A stretch of 64,000 nucleotides of DNA, taken from Perilla frutescens. Its lineage: Eukaryota > Streptophyta > Magnoliopsida > Lamiales > Lamiaceae. The stretch spans positions 41,856,506 to 41,920,505 of the forward strand of contig BRKX01000014.1 of NCBI GenBank assembly GCA_026008535.1. Direction: 5' to 3'. Below, in pieces: positions 35,637 through 48,371 of this stretch. The translations under genes were made by a program, and so were the position numbers. The number at the start of each line of letters is the position of its first letter. Within the stretch, counting starts at the first letter, position 1. The notes below the pieces were generated by a model that saw only the letters and a program-made list of their open reading frames with translations, was not told the DNA's origin and made no database searches.

Positions 35637-38600
35637 TGTAACAGTCCGGTCCCTTAGGCGGTCATTTTGATGGGGACGGGGTTGTTGGGCGTAAAAGCCG
35701 AAGAAAATAGGTAGATTAATCGGAAATCCAGGGGGGGGATATTTTTAGAATTAAACTAAGTTAGCGCCTCACAAACTTAGGTAACTTAACTTCATGACTT
35801 GGAAGGACTATCATCTTTAACGAATCAATGGGGTCAAAGGGTTCAATCGAGTCAAAGGAATGCCAAATCATAGGCCAACCGAAATTTAAACAGAATCTAA
35901 AGACAAACATATAGGAATTTGACTTTATAACTAAACAAGACTTCCTCAAAAGCCACAATGGCTAAGACCCATAAAAAGGTCGGAGTCAAATAAATCATAC
36001 TGTCCCATTCATAGGACCAAACAAGAAACTAACTCAAAACTTAACTTGAACGAACAGAATCATGCTTGAAAGGAAAAGCCTCTTCGTAGGTGAACAATAA
36101 TAACAAGCATGAAAGACTTATTCACAAGTCAACTGAAGATGAATAGATACCAGAATGCTCAATAGGTATGACTATTCAAATAACTCGGAATCATTAAAGG
36201 AACAACGAATATATCAAAGAACATGCTTCAAAGACTTTATTGATAACTAGGATTCATAGCATTTAAAACATGCTACTATCAAGAATCTAGTTACACATAT
36301 CAAGACTATATACAACATCAGAGTACTTAGCAGAAACTTAGCGGAAGAAAACATGTAACCATACAGAGCAACAAACTTGAAACCTCAGACAATTCAGACA
36401 ACCCCACCAGCGACACATCACCGGCCTCAGCATCTCAACCTGAAAACATTTGAAAAAGAGGGGGTGAGCACTAATGTACTCAGTAGGGTTTTATGAGAAA
36501 ACTCTTTAATAAACTTTGGAATATCCAATTAATAACTGGCGGCATATGGAGAGCAAAACGCAAAAGCCCTCTCCATACCCGCAAAACCTTTTACTTCCTT
36601 TTCTGGCGCCTTTCCTGGCTCAAACCTGCTGTCTACTGCACCCTTTTTGCCTTAGGATGAGAGAGGGGACACCTCAAATATCCTCTGAGTATGCGAGGGG
36701 ATTACCCAGCAGTAACTCCATTTACTTTCAAATGTTCAACATTAGTGGCACGAAGGTCATGGCATGATAATGCAAATAAACTGTTCTTTGAGCTCGATAA
36801 CTTGCTAATAACAGAAACTATATCTTTCCTTAGATTCCTCCTTTCTCAACCTTAACCTCAACCTTAACCCTCATTACTTACTTGACTTAGCTTGCAATAC
36901 CAAGCCTAGAACAATCATCTAAAGCTAATTCTTAATTGAGCATGATCTCGGCCTACAAGGGATTTATAACTTACCCTAAAAGGCAATCCTTAATCCTTAA
37001 CTATACGAGCTTTAACGAAGCATAAACATTCAAATACGAGGAAATGAACGCGGATAATCATCGATTGCAATAAAGCAATTCTAAACACCTCATGCTAGCA
37101 TAAATTATATAAAAATAATTCTAGCATATCTAAACATACTTGAGAGCTCACTTAGATTATAACAACTTTCTTAACTTTATCTAACTCAAATAGCAATTCA
37201 ACAAAATCATGCATATAACTTTATTCCTTTCCTTTCCTTGTACAGAGACTAAACATGCAGAGCATAAAATATTTTAATTGGATATTTACCTTTCCTTAAC
37301 ATGATTCTAGAGCTTAATAGCTCAAATCTTATACTTGGTTTAGAACCACCCACCTCGATGACGAGCACCTCAAGAACAAGTGCGTAGACGAAGCAACGAG
37401 CTGAAAATCCTTCCTCGGGCCTCCTCGGGGTTCACCTCATATTTACGAAAGTCGATCAACGACTTAGAACCTTATTCAAGCTCCTAATAAGACATCGAAA
37501 TGATATCTAAACCCTTGACCCTTAACTATAACTTAAAATGCGATAATTTAAAAGATTAAGGCATCCGAAATTACCACAAATGGAGACGGAAAATACGATT
37601 CGAAATATCAAGATTCCGGACAATTGGCCACTGCTATTTCGTAGATCATCGAAAGAGCTTCGATTTGAGTACTCATGGGCCTCGTAAATCCAACCGAGGC
37701 GAAAGTTATGGCCTCCGCACGAAAACGTGCCGGAACTGCCGCAGCAGCCCCGCGCCCGCGGAACCCCGCGCCCGCGGAATCCCCGCGCTCGTGCATCTTC
37801 GCGCCGAGAGGGCATCCCCGCGACCGCGCCATCTGGGTGATTTCCGGCGACGGAAACTCCTCCTCCGCTCCTCCACGCTCGACTCGCCGAATAAAAACTA
37901 CTCGTCTCGGAGGTGCGCTCACGAAGAGCGCTCCTCGCTCGAATTTAGAAATGGAGGTGAAAGAAGTGAGAAATGAGCAAATGGGAATGAAGGGGAGCTC
38001 CTCTATTTATAGGGGAAATCCAAGCTTCTCCGAGAAGCTTCTTCAGTGCAACAACACTGCTTTAAAAATATCGGGTTCGGTTAAAAGGCGCTTTATTTGA
38101 TGTCGAGGTCCAAATGACCTCAGACAAGAAATCCAAAAATAACGGGAGGTTCGTTGACTTGAGTACTATTGAACCAACTTGACTCGGGATAAAGAACGAG
38201 TCATCTTGAAGGAAAATGAGAAAATATTCTCTTTTCAAAAATAAAGTTACTATTCCACATAAGAGACAAATAAAATTCCCGAGCGCTCGATTGACCTCAG
38301 AATGAAAATCCGGGAACGCCAACGGATTCCTTAAGAAATTTCCTATAAGATAGGCTTCAAAGAACAAAGCTCAAGTCAACACACAAGATTTCGCAAATTT
38401 CTAATGAACGCGCTCCTACGGAAAAACACTATTCATATCTTCTTTAAACGCGTTTTAAATCACCGGGACCTCAAACAACTTCCGATTCAAAATCCGAAAA
38501 CACCGGCATGCTCCTTGGGTCAACACCTTTCAAACATGACCAAAATTGGCTATAATTGAGCTCGGATCAAAATTCTCAAAAAGACGATTTTATGAAAAAT

Positions 38601-38719
38601 AAATCCTAAAATCGCGGCTTAGAACCGAAACATCTTAATTATGCTCAAAATTCCTTTTAATATTTCCTAATTAAAATTAGGAATTACTTAATCATATTTT
38701 GAAAATCCGGGTTGTTACA
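35637..38719 (-). repeat. Array LTR 4 (3,083 bp)
   Basis: Left end LTR 5-like, right half LTR 1-like. Private changes include CGTAAATCC near 37683 and ATATTTACC near 37285. Confidence 0.93.
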
Positions 38720-41475
38720 TCCTACACCCCTTAAAAAAATTTTGTCCCGAAATTTACTTCATCTTAACAGAGATCTGGATTCCTCTTCAAGAACTTGAGG
38801 CCTTACTGAAACAACATAAATTCGAAACCTTTACTATAAGGCTAAGAATAGCCTGGAGCCTTCCTTTATAAATTAGTCCTTACGCAGGACTAGTACTTCT
38901 ATAATCGTTCTTCTTTTCGTCCTCAAAGCTTAAGCATCTTCTATCTTTTCTTCCTTATGAAATCTCTCTCGAACATCGCTTCACACGAACTCCTTATGAT
39001 CTTGCATTCGAGCGGACCTCTAGAAACTATTCGAGCAATGAAATAAATAAAAGAAAAATTCACCAAACTTGCTCCTCGTGCACGGACAATCTCAACAAGT
39101 CCATCCTTCTTTTGTTTCTCTTGGCTTTACTTTTACTTCTGACTTTACTTTACGCAACCTTGAGAAAATTTTAACGAATTCGAACTAGATGATAAACTTG
39201 AATTAATTGAGCACCTCCTTTGATTGTTGCTTGTACGCTCTATCACGTTGAAAATTCACTTTATCTTCACCTTTAACTTCTTGAGGTTCAACTTCTTCGT
39301 CTTCTTGGGGCGTACTTTGAGATGCACTCTAAACTTAAATTCTTGACGCAACTTAAATCTAAATTTCTTCGTCGCAGTCATCTCTTTTTCTTGAAGCAGT
39401 CGTCTGGCTTCATGGCTTCTTCCATTGGTCACTATCGCTTGCAGGCGTAATGATCGTACGTCTAAACTTTGAACTGCACGCTTGGAATTTATTTGCCGTC
39501 ATTCCTTAGATCGCAACGAGCTGAGAAATCTTCTTGGACAAGCGCGTCCTAAACTTAGAGAATACTATCTGGCACTTACTTGGATTCTACTTCTTACTAG
39601 GAAATACTATCTCTTGTTCCTCCAACCTTGACTAAAAGGAATACTGTTATATACTTTCTGCTCTTATTCCGAGATCCACACTCGAGTTCTATGAGTGGGA
39701 GCAAAATAAACAAACGCCTCTGAGTGAGGGCTTTATCTTAATCAATAATTCTTTAACAAGCTTAAAAGCTGGAAAGAATATAACACTAGGTTATATATGT
39801 TAAAAACATTGCCTTTTCAGAGGACTTATAAACTTGAAGGATTCTTGCACATAACAAAGATATGGAAGAAATCAACGGTTAGCAACTGGAAATCGTGCTC
39901 AAATATTTTCTCAAAGGCGTCAGCAAAGCCTATCAAGGAAATGGTATTACTGATTCCTGATGATCAAAGAAGTATCAACCAAAAGATTGCAAACTATCCA
40001 AGTGGATATAACCAAAGAATTTCAAATGGTATAAATGGAGAATTTCAATTGATACAAAGCTATTGAAGGGCAATTGATTCAATTAACAAGAGAATAAATC
40101 GATTCCAAAAGAGAATGAACAAATCGATTCTATTGACAAGAGAATGAATAAATAGACTCAACAAAAACTTTCATCAAACTGAAACTCTCAATTTATCGAA
40201 CACTAAGTCTATCTTCTTAACGATCTTCTTTGGGTTCTTAACTTCTTTCTTGATCGACATGCATCTTCTTCTTCGGGTCTTTTCTTTCTTAAGTATCACG
40301 TACCTTCTTCTTAGCGAGTTTGCTACAGAATAGCACAAGTTGGTTGGACTTCAAATGGCTTCGCTTGGCCGGGAAAGCGATATCCCGGGAATTACTTCCT
40401 ATCTATCGAAAGAGATACGACAAGGTGACTTAATCTATGGATCCTTCTGGACTCAATATAACTTAACTTCAACGTCTCTTAGAAGCTTGGTAGAACATCG
40501 ATATATGTTCAAACTCTCTTGGCTATGGTCGCGACGACAATCTTCATTTTCATTAATCGGCTTGAAACAAGCGATAACTTCTGGGCATCAAACGCGACAT
40601 GACCTTGAATGTACTGTGGGTTATGGGCCCACCACGCTTCCGCTGTGCCACTCTGATAATTCGCCTTTAACTTGACTGCTCCTCTTCTTGCTTATTGCTC
40701 GAAACTGAACTTCATGACCTTCTTCTCGATTCTACTAAAATCTCAAAATCATTTATCCTTCTTATGAGCGCTCTATAAATGTTCTTTCGAACATCCCTAC
40801 TTAACTCTAGTTCCTTGAGAAGGAACTTACTCAATCTAGGTTCATAAGAGAACCTAAAGGGAATTCTAGAATTCTCCTTAATTCAAGCTCACTATAGTCT
40901 ATGTTCTAACTATATTCTCTATGCCTCGTTCATCCTTAACTCATCCTTAAATTCTTTTCTTATGGGCAGTAGACGAGCTTTTATCACAAAGAAGATTTTC
41001 AAATCAACTTTCAAACTTTATAACTCTACTCAAAATTTTTAACGGTCTAAAATGACCGAAATAGTTCGAGTATCTGCAGAAAATAATATTCTGAAAAGAT
41101 TTGCTTCTTGATCGAGTCCTTAATGACTCAAAACTCTTAAAACATCGATCTAGAACTTACTTCAATAAGTTCCACTTTAAACTTTGGTATAACCAAAAAT
41201 TTTATTTCTAAAGAAATAATGTTCGACTCTAAAAAATCGACTAACCTTATCTTGCTCAAAACCTTTCTCCTCATCCTGTACTTTCAAAAAGTTATACCAA
41301 ATATAATAGATATACTTTAACTCAATCATACCTTAGCTTTGTTGAAGATGCGAGGGTGATGATGAGCTGGGGGTAGTTGATTAATACCTTTGAACAATTC
41401 AATATTCACATAGAACTCAATCAAACTTTAAGAAGAGACAGGTCTGCAGAGTTGCAAGCCTGCTCTGATACCATC
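38720..41475 (-). repeat. Array internal region 4 (2,756 bp)
   Basis: Shares TTTTGTCCCG, TTTTCGTCC and GGTATTACTG with region 1, but CTCTAAAAAATCG (near 41226) with region 2. It is therefore a recombinant of the two types. Confidence 0.9.
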
Positions 41476-44400
41476 TGTAACAGTCCGGTCCCTTAGGCGG
41501 TCATTTTGATGGGGACGGGGTTGTTGGGCGTAAAAGCCGAAGAAAATAGGTAGATTAATCGGAAATCCAGGGGGGGGATATTTTTAGAATTAAACTAAGT
41601 TAGCGCCTCACAAACTTAGGCAACTTAACTTCATGACTTGGAAGGACTATCATCTTTAACGAATCAATGGGGTCAAAGGGTTCAATCGAGTCAAAGGAAT
41701 GCCAAATCATAGGCCAACCGAAATTTAAACAGAATCCAAAGACAAACATATAGGAATTTGACTTTATAACTAAACAAGACTTCCTCAAAAGCCACAATGG
41801 CTAAGACCCATAAAAAGGTCGGAGTCAAATAAATCATACTGTCCCATTCATAGGACCAAACAAGAAACTAACTCAAAACTTAACTTGAACGAACAGAATC
41901 ATGCTTGAAAGGAAAAGCCTCTTCGTAGGCGAACAATAATAACAAGCATGAAAGACTTATTCACAAGTCAACTGAAGATGAATAGATACCAGAATGCTCA
42001 ATAGGTATGACTATTCAAATAACTCGGAATCATTAAAGGAACAACGAATATATCAAAGAACATGCTTCAAAGACTTTATTGATAACTAGGATTCATAGCA
42101 TTTAAAACATGCTACTATCAAGAATCTAGTTACACATATCAAGACTATATACAACATCAGAGTACTTAGCAGAAACTTAGCGGAAGAAAACATGTAACCA
42201 TACAGAGCAACAAACTTGAAACCTCAGACAATTCAGACAACCCCACCAGCGACACATCACCGGCCTCAGCATCTCAACCTGAAAACATTTGAAAAAGAGG
42301 GGGTGAGCACTAATGTACTCAGTAGGGTTTTATGAGAAAACTCTTTAATAAACTTTGGAATATCCAATTAATAACTGGCGGCATATGGAGAGCAAAACGC
42401 AAAAGCCCTCTCCATACCCGCAAAACCTTTTACTTCCTTTTCTGGCGCCTTTCCTGGCTCAAACCTGCTGTCTACTGCACCCTTTTTGCCTTAGGATGAG
42501 AGAGGGGACACCTCAAATATCCTCTGAGTATGCGAGGGGATTACCCAGCAGTAACTCCATTTACTTTCAAATGTTCAACATTAGTGGCACGAAGGTCATG
42601 GCATGATAATGCAAATAAACTGTTCTTTGAGCTCGATAACTTGCTAATAACAGAAACTATATCTTTCCTTAGATTCCTCCTTTCTCAACCTTAACCTCAA
42701 CCTTAACCCTCATTACTTACTTGACTTAGCTTGCAATACCAAGCCTAGAACAATCATCTAAAGCTAATTCTTAATTGAGCATGATCTCGGCCTACAAGGG
42801 ATTTATAACTGACCCTAAAAGGCAATCCTTAATCCTTAACTATACGAGCTTTAACGAAGCATAAACATTCAAATACGAGGAAATGAACGCGGATAATCAT
42901 CGATTGCAATAAAGCAATTCTAAACACCTCATGCTAGCATAAATTATATAAAAATAATTCTAGCATATCTAAACATACTTGAGAGCTCACTTAGATTATA
43001 ACAACTTCCTTAACTTTATCTAACTCAAATAGCAATTCAACAAAATCATGCATATAACTTTATTCCTTTCCTTTCCTTGTACAGAGACTAAACAGGCAGA
43101 GCATAAAATATTTTAATTGGATATTTCCCTTTCCTTAACATGCTTCTAGAGTTTAATAGCTCAAATCTTATACTTGGTTTAGAACCACCCACCTCGATGA
43201 TGAGCACCTCAAGAACAAGTGCGTAGATGAAGCAATGAGCTGAAAATCCTTCCTCGGGCCTCCTCGGGGTTCACCTCATATTTACGAAAGTCGATCAACG
43301 ACTTAGAACCTTATTAGAGCTCCTAATAAGACATCGAAACGATATCTAAACCTTTGACCCTTAACTATAACTTAAAATGTGATAATTTAAAAGATTAAGG
43401 CATCCGAAATTACCACAAATGGGGACGGAAAATCCGATTCGAAATATCGAGATTCTGGACAATTGCCACTGCTATCTCGTAGATCATTGAAAGAGCTTCG
43501 ATTTGAGTACTCATGGGCCTCGTAACTCCAACCGAGGCGAAAGTTATGGCCTCCGCACGAAAACGTGCCGGAATTGCCGCAGCAGCCCCGCGCCCGCGGA
43601 ATCCCCGCGCTCGCGCATCTTCGCGCCGAGAGGGCATCCCCCGGACCGCGGGAACCTCCGTGACCGCGCCATCAGGGTGATTTCCGGTGACGGAAACTCC
43701 TCCTCCGCTCCTCCACGCTCGACTCGCCGAACAAAAACTACTCGTCTCGGAGGTGCGCTCACGAAGAGCACTCCTCGCTCGACTTTAGAAATGGAGGTGA
43801 AAGAAGTGAGAAATGAGCAAATGGGAATGAAGGGGGGCTCCTCTATTTATAGGGGAAATCCAAGCTTCTCCGAGAAGCTTCTTCAGTGCAACAACACTGC
43901 TTTAAAAACATCGGGTTCGGTTAAAAGGCGCTTTATTCGATGTCGAGGTCCAAATGACCTCAGGCACGAAATCTAAAAATACCGGGAGGTTCGTTGGCTT
44001 GAGTACTATTGAACCAACTTGACTCGGGATAAAGAACGAGTCATCTTGAAGGAAAATGAGAAAATATTCTCTTTTCAAAAATAAAGTTACTATTCCACAC
44101 AAGAGACAAATAAAATTCCCGAGCGCTCGATTGACCTCAGAATGAAAATCCGGGAACGCCAACGGATTCCTTAAGAAATTTCCTATAAGATAGGCTTGAA
44201 AGAACAAAGCTCAGGTCAACACACAAGATTTCGCAAATTTCTAATGAACGCGCTCCTACGGAAAAACACTATTCATATCTTCTTTAAACGCGTTTTAAAT
44301 CACCGGGACCTCAAACAACTTCTGATTCAAAATCCGAAAACACCGGCATGCTCCTTAGGTCAACACATTTCAAACGTGACCAAAATTGGCTATAATTGAG

Positions 44401-44559
44401 CTCGGATCAAAATTCTCAAAAAAGTGATTTTACGAAAAATAAATCCTAAAATCGCGGCTTAGAACCGAAACATCTTAATTATGCTCAAAATTCCTTTTAA
44501 TATTTCCTAATTAAAATTAGGAATTACTTAATCATATTTTGAAAATCCGGGTTGTTACA
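41476..44559 (-). repeat. Array LTR 5 (3,084 bp), outer right LTR
   Basis: The 5' LTR in element orientation. From about 42811 to its right end it has many private substitutions and a private GC-rich insertion near 43640-43665. Its left ~1.3 kb matches the middle LTRs. Confidence 0.93.
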
Positions 44560-44564
44560 TTATT
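44560..44564. repeat. 5-bp target duplication of the array (right)
   Basis: TTATT directly after the last LTR, identical to 18133-18137. Confidence 0.85.
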
Positions 44565-44788
44565 TAATTTAAATTAAACGTTAACGATGAACATGGTCAG
44601 TCGTTAGGTATTTAGTTATTTTTTAAATGGTAACCACAAATTGTATCCGTCGTAAGTCCGTTGTTAGAAGTCGATATACGTGCTTTTTTCTTTCTCTTTC
44701 TCATTTCATATTTGGAGCCCTAAATTATCATATCACTGCCAATTTCCCTTCCCCTCGCCGTGCCACCGCCCACCATGCCCCCCCTCTC

Positions 44789-44826
<38 letters not shown>

Positions 44827-45132
44827 AGCTAACAAATTGCTGCTGCAGCAGACGGGCTCCTCCGTCAGGACCGCCACCACCGACTTACGTAAGTCCACCT
44901 CCTATTTGCTATCTCTCTCTCTTTGCGGTTACCATCGCTACTGGACCGCCGCAACGCCACTGTCTCCGTCTCTGCGCCGTAAGTCTCCCCCCCCTCTCTC
45001 TCTCTCTCACACACACACATATTGTTCCATGTATCTGAAGATTTTGCTCTCTTTGGCTGAGGAATTCCAATTTGAAGATTTTATTGGCTGAATTGAGGTG
45101 GTCTTGCTCTGTTAGAACCTGGCCTTGTAGTG
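44565..45132 (+). mobile_element. CACTA transposon fragment, right part (split by the array)
   Basis: Continues the subterminal repeats of 17693-18137, then a CT-rich leader (CT and TCTCTG repeats, 44784-44830) and GCCACCACCGACTTACGTAAGT-like sequence. This resembles the 5' UTR and first donor of the larger CACTA at 49500-49750. No transposase is left. The right border is uncertain; homology to the PMD remnant begins by about 45230. Proline- and serine-rich frames at 44627-45091 look like low-complexity artefacts. Confidence 0.6.
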
Positions 45133-45179
45133 GTGAATATGTTCCTGCATCTAATTTTGCGTTGCAACGTATGAGAAAT

Positions 45180-45518
45180 ATGATGAAATTATAAATGCAT
45201 GATAAATATAGAATATTAATTGGTTGAGTTTTTCATCCTCTCCCCTAAGAATATGGTAAGCATGGAACAAGTATTCGCAGCTCGCAATGATGCATAATTT
45301 ATCTCTTGTTGACTCCAATGACCTCATCTGCTCTAGGTAGCATCTCACTATATAGAGCCCTAGTTAAAGAAAGGCCAGACAATATATGCAAATCCCATAA
45401 GAATATCGACAGCTCGCTAGAGAAAGCCAAAAAAGTGTTTATTGACAGACACCAAGCCTCACAAAAAGCCTTGATAACCTCAATGTTTCGGTCATACGTC
45501 AAGAGTGAGGCTTAAACA
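45180..45518 (-). pseudogene. Plant mobile domain (PMD) gene remnant, downstream part
   Basis: Minus-strand frames read TYDRNIEVIKAFCEAWCLSI, ELSIFLWDLHILSGL, LPRADEVIG and, after a frameshift near 45310, CEYLFHAYHILRG. These are core blocks of the PMD (aminotransferase-like plant mobile domain, PF10536), seen in MAIL-type plant proteins and in transposons. Its upstream half is at 50101-50261, separated by a CACTA insertion. Even without the insertion, a TAA lies just before the ASLLTYD block, so it was probably already broken. Confidence 0.75.
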
Positions 45519-45521
45519 TGA
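45519..45521. repeat. 3-bp target duplication of CACTA (left)
   Basis: TGA here and TGA at 50098-50100 flank CACTACAAG and CTTGTAGTG ends, the 3-bp duplication usual for CACTA elements. Confidence 0.8.
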
Positions 45522-46344
45522 CACTACAAGAATTTCACAGATTCGCGATGGAATTTTTCGTCATCCCATACCCAATTTTCATCGCTAATTGAACGGGCGA
45601 CGGAAAATGTCCGTCTCGTAAATTTGTTGCTAAAAAAAAGAAGACGACGGAATATTCCGTCGCCAAATATAGCGACGGGCGAAGCGGCAGAATATGCCGT
45701 TGCCTTAAAGTGTCGTCGTGAATTGTCACAAAATTGGGGCAACTAATCAGGTGACGAACGTGTTCCGTCGCCATTGTTGGCGACGCCTAAGGCGACAGAA
45801 CATTCCGTCGCCACATTAAAAAAATAATTTAATTTATAAAATTAGAAAAAACAGGGATGGAATATTTTTGTCGCTATTTTTGTTTTTTTATTTTTTTAAT
45901 TAATTTTGGTTTTTTTTTCGGTTTTTTTATAATTCTTTTTTCTTTTTATATATATTTATTTGTAACCAAATACAATAAAAGATCATAAAACCAAAAAATA
46001 TATATATATATATATATATAATTGCACATAATTTAATGCAAATGTATAATACATATAGATTAATATTCAAATTGTAACATAATAACAGTAGCAGTACAAC
46101 TATGTGCCCGAGGCCTCATCCTGCCTTCCTGGCCTGCTTCTCCAGCACCTGCTGCACAGTCGTCTGCTCCACCACCTCTAGTCATCTGATAAAAACAACT
46201 TATAAAGGCAGTCATGAAGACAATTAGACAAAATACTAAAAACAAAAAACATAAAATTCAAAAAAGACAAAGTTATGAAGACATTCAATACGATCAATTC
46301 TTCAATACTAAAAATAATTGTTTTGTATAGCAAACACAATTAAC

Positions 46345-46905
46345 ACTATCAAATATCATCATCTAGCTCTTCATCACTAAGTTCTTCATCAGATAAACTG
46401 ATCTCTTCATCATCCGACGCTGATTCATCAAGATTGGTTTCTTCAAAATCTACAACCGCCCGCTAGGTGAATGGGTAATGGATCGTCATCAACGTCTATA
46501 ACGGGGGCTTGTAACTCCAAATGTTCATCATCTTGAAATGGTGAAGATATACTTGATGGTGGTGCATTGGAGGGAACATCCACGTTCGATCTGGCATTTA
46601 TCTTATAAACTGCCAACCAATCACTCTTCGACCGATTTAAACTCGGGTATGAGCAATAGAACACTTGGGTTGCCTGGGTAGCCAGCACAAATGCATCCTC
46701 TCCTGCATATCTACGTCCTTGGTGAACGGATCTCATTTTATAAGCAGGATGGACCATTGTCCCCCCGTGTTGACGTATCGAACCATTCACACTTGGATAA
46801 TGTCGTCTTCTTAATTGGAAGACCAAGATATTCACTTGACTAAAGTTTCAGCCAGACTCATCTCTCCATGAAAGGTCCATGTGTAATAATTCGGCACTAA
46901 CTCAC
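46345..46905 (-). pseudogene. CACTA transposase remnant (domain fusion by deletion)
   Basis: On the minus strand the reading begins with ELVPNYYTWTFHGEM, the end of the N-terminal Transpos_assoc domain. After a stop it continues in another frame with FVLATQATQVFYCSYP and SDWLAVYKI, blocks of the C-terminal DUF4216-type domain. An acidic tail (SDEELSDEELDD) follows in a shifted frame. The whole catalytic centre between is missing. In intact plant CACTA proteins these domains are hundreds of residues apart. Confidence 0.7.
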
Positions 46906-48371
46906 TGTTGGAGTTTTTTCGAATTAAACCACCGCAAGATCATTTGGTTGTTCATTAATCTATGTTCATGCAAATCACATTTTTATGTCACATGTATGTT
47001 TATCACGTCAAACACAAAACCATGCAAAACGAATCTAATAAAGCGGAATACATAGATTCGAATTACTTACAATTGTGAGATGGTCTGAGGACATGATTAA
47101 AGATCTAATCTTGCTGTTGAATAAATGCAATACTGGCGCCACCTATCTCCCAAAATTCGACCAGCACAGTATTCTACTCCAAGATCTTCTGTTGTATTCC
47201 CGGACTGTATCTAGATTCAGAGTGGGCTGAAATCTACTAGATAAGTTTGTGAAATCTGTGGATAACTTTGAGAGACAAAGAGGGGCTGATTTCTAATGCT
47301 CAAATTTTCGTCCCTCCTCCCTCCTTTATATAGGGAGGTGGGCGAAAATATAGTTCCCCAACCCTACTGAGTTTGGGCCTCTATCTCAAATTCAATATCC
47401 AGTCCACTATCAGTCATTGGGCTACAACAGGGATCTAGAAAAATATTAAATTGACCCACTAATTTATTTAATATCCAATATCTAATAAACTTAGGATATA
47501 ATTAAATAGATTAAGTTTTACTTTTATTCCACTAAAGAAGTAAAACTGACCTACCAATTTAATACATATTTATGAATATGCTTTCTCCATTAGTCCAACC
47601 ATTCCCCGTGTTTAAGATATAATGTTCATTAATTAATTATATCAGGCTCTGACAACTATAATTAATTAACATCTAAAACCTTGAGTAGTACCACACAAGC
47701 TTTACTCATGTACGGAATAAATTCCACCTACAGGGTTTCAACATGAACTTGTGTTTCCTCAAGAGAACATCATCAACCTGGCGCACCAGAACATGGTGCT
47801 CATGCATACTGCTCGAGACATCATGTATGCATTGTTATTACCCAAGATATCGAATTCGATCTATGAAAAGATCTCATCCATTGATAAATCAAAGTAACAA
47901 ACAACGCACACATATGTTCACCAATATCACATGAGTTCAGAACCCGAACTCTGTGGATCTTTATTCTCTCAGTAACTGGATCAGAGACAAAGAATAGTAT
48001 CCTATCGTGATCCTCCTCAATACACTAACAAGTGTACTAGAATAATCAGCTAGTCAAGATAAACTAACTTATCAGATTATTCTACGGTGTACCGATGGTG
48101 TGTTCAGGACCATCTAAGTCGTGAGCTCTTTAGTACATTACAATGTTCTAATGATATGATCTTACCGTGTGACTCCCCACACCATATCATCTATAATGTA
48201 AGTATATGGAACATTGCATAGAACAATTATAGAACATAATCTAAATGCAAACAGTGACTGCAATAACTTTCATTTCATATCATCATATCATTAGAAAAGT
48301 ATACAAAGACAAGTCTTCCAGTATACAAAACTAACACTCACTTCATTCGATCTTTTGTGTAAATTCTAACA
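46906..48371 (-). repeat. LTR (solo-type) inside the CACTA element
   Basis: On the minus strand it starts TGTTAGAATTTACAC and ends CTCCAACA (TG...CA), about 1.47 kb. It has a TATATAAAGG box (47325-47333) and a leader rich in AGAAATCAGCCCC-type sequence. The form fits a Copia LTR. No internal region remains. The 5-bp flanks differ (CTCAC versus AATTA), so it is not a simple solo LTR. The 63-codon frame at 47743-47934 is not gene-like. Confidence 0.65.

Larger units (their letters stand above)
18138..44559 (-). mobile_element. Tandem LARD-like LTR retrotransposon array (5 LTRs, 4 internal regions)
   Basis: The array has five copies of a ~3.08-kb LTR (ends TGTAACA and TGTTACA) alternating with four internal regions of exactly 2,756 bp. 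The period is 5,823-5,839 bp. Each internal region has an initiator-Met primer site next to its right-hand LTR on the minus strand, so the element reads right to left. No gag, protease, RT or integrase is recognisable in any frame. Long LTRs with a non-coding interior fit a LARD-type non-autonomous element. One TTATT duplication bounds the whole 26.4 kb. Open frames of 60-157 codons recur in each unit but match no family and shift with small indels. Confidence 0.93.

Noticed and set aside
18138..44559. Array as a satellite or CRISPR-like repeat
   Set aside because: LTR ends, primer binding sites, polypurine tracts and a target duplication explain it as a retrotransposon chain.
44627..45091. 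154-codon Ser/Pro-rich protein
   Set aside because: Composition comes from CT microsatellites in a transposon leader.
17693..45132. CACTA element complete from 17693 to CTTGTAGTG at 45124-45132
   Set aside because: The 3-bp flanks differ (CTT versus GTG), and the subterminal repeats are missing near 45132, so the right end is probably a chance match.
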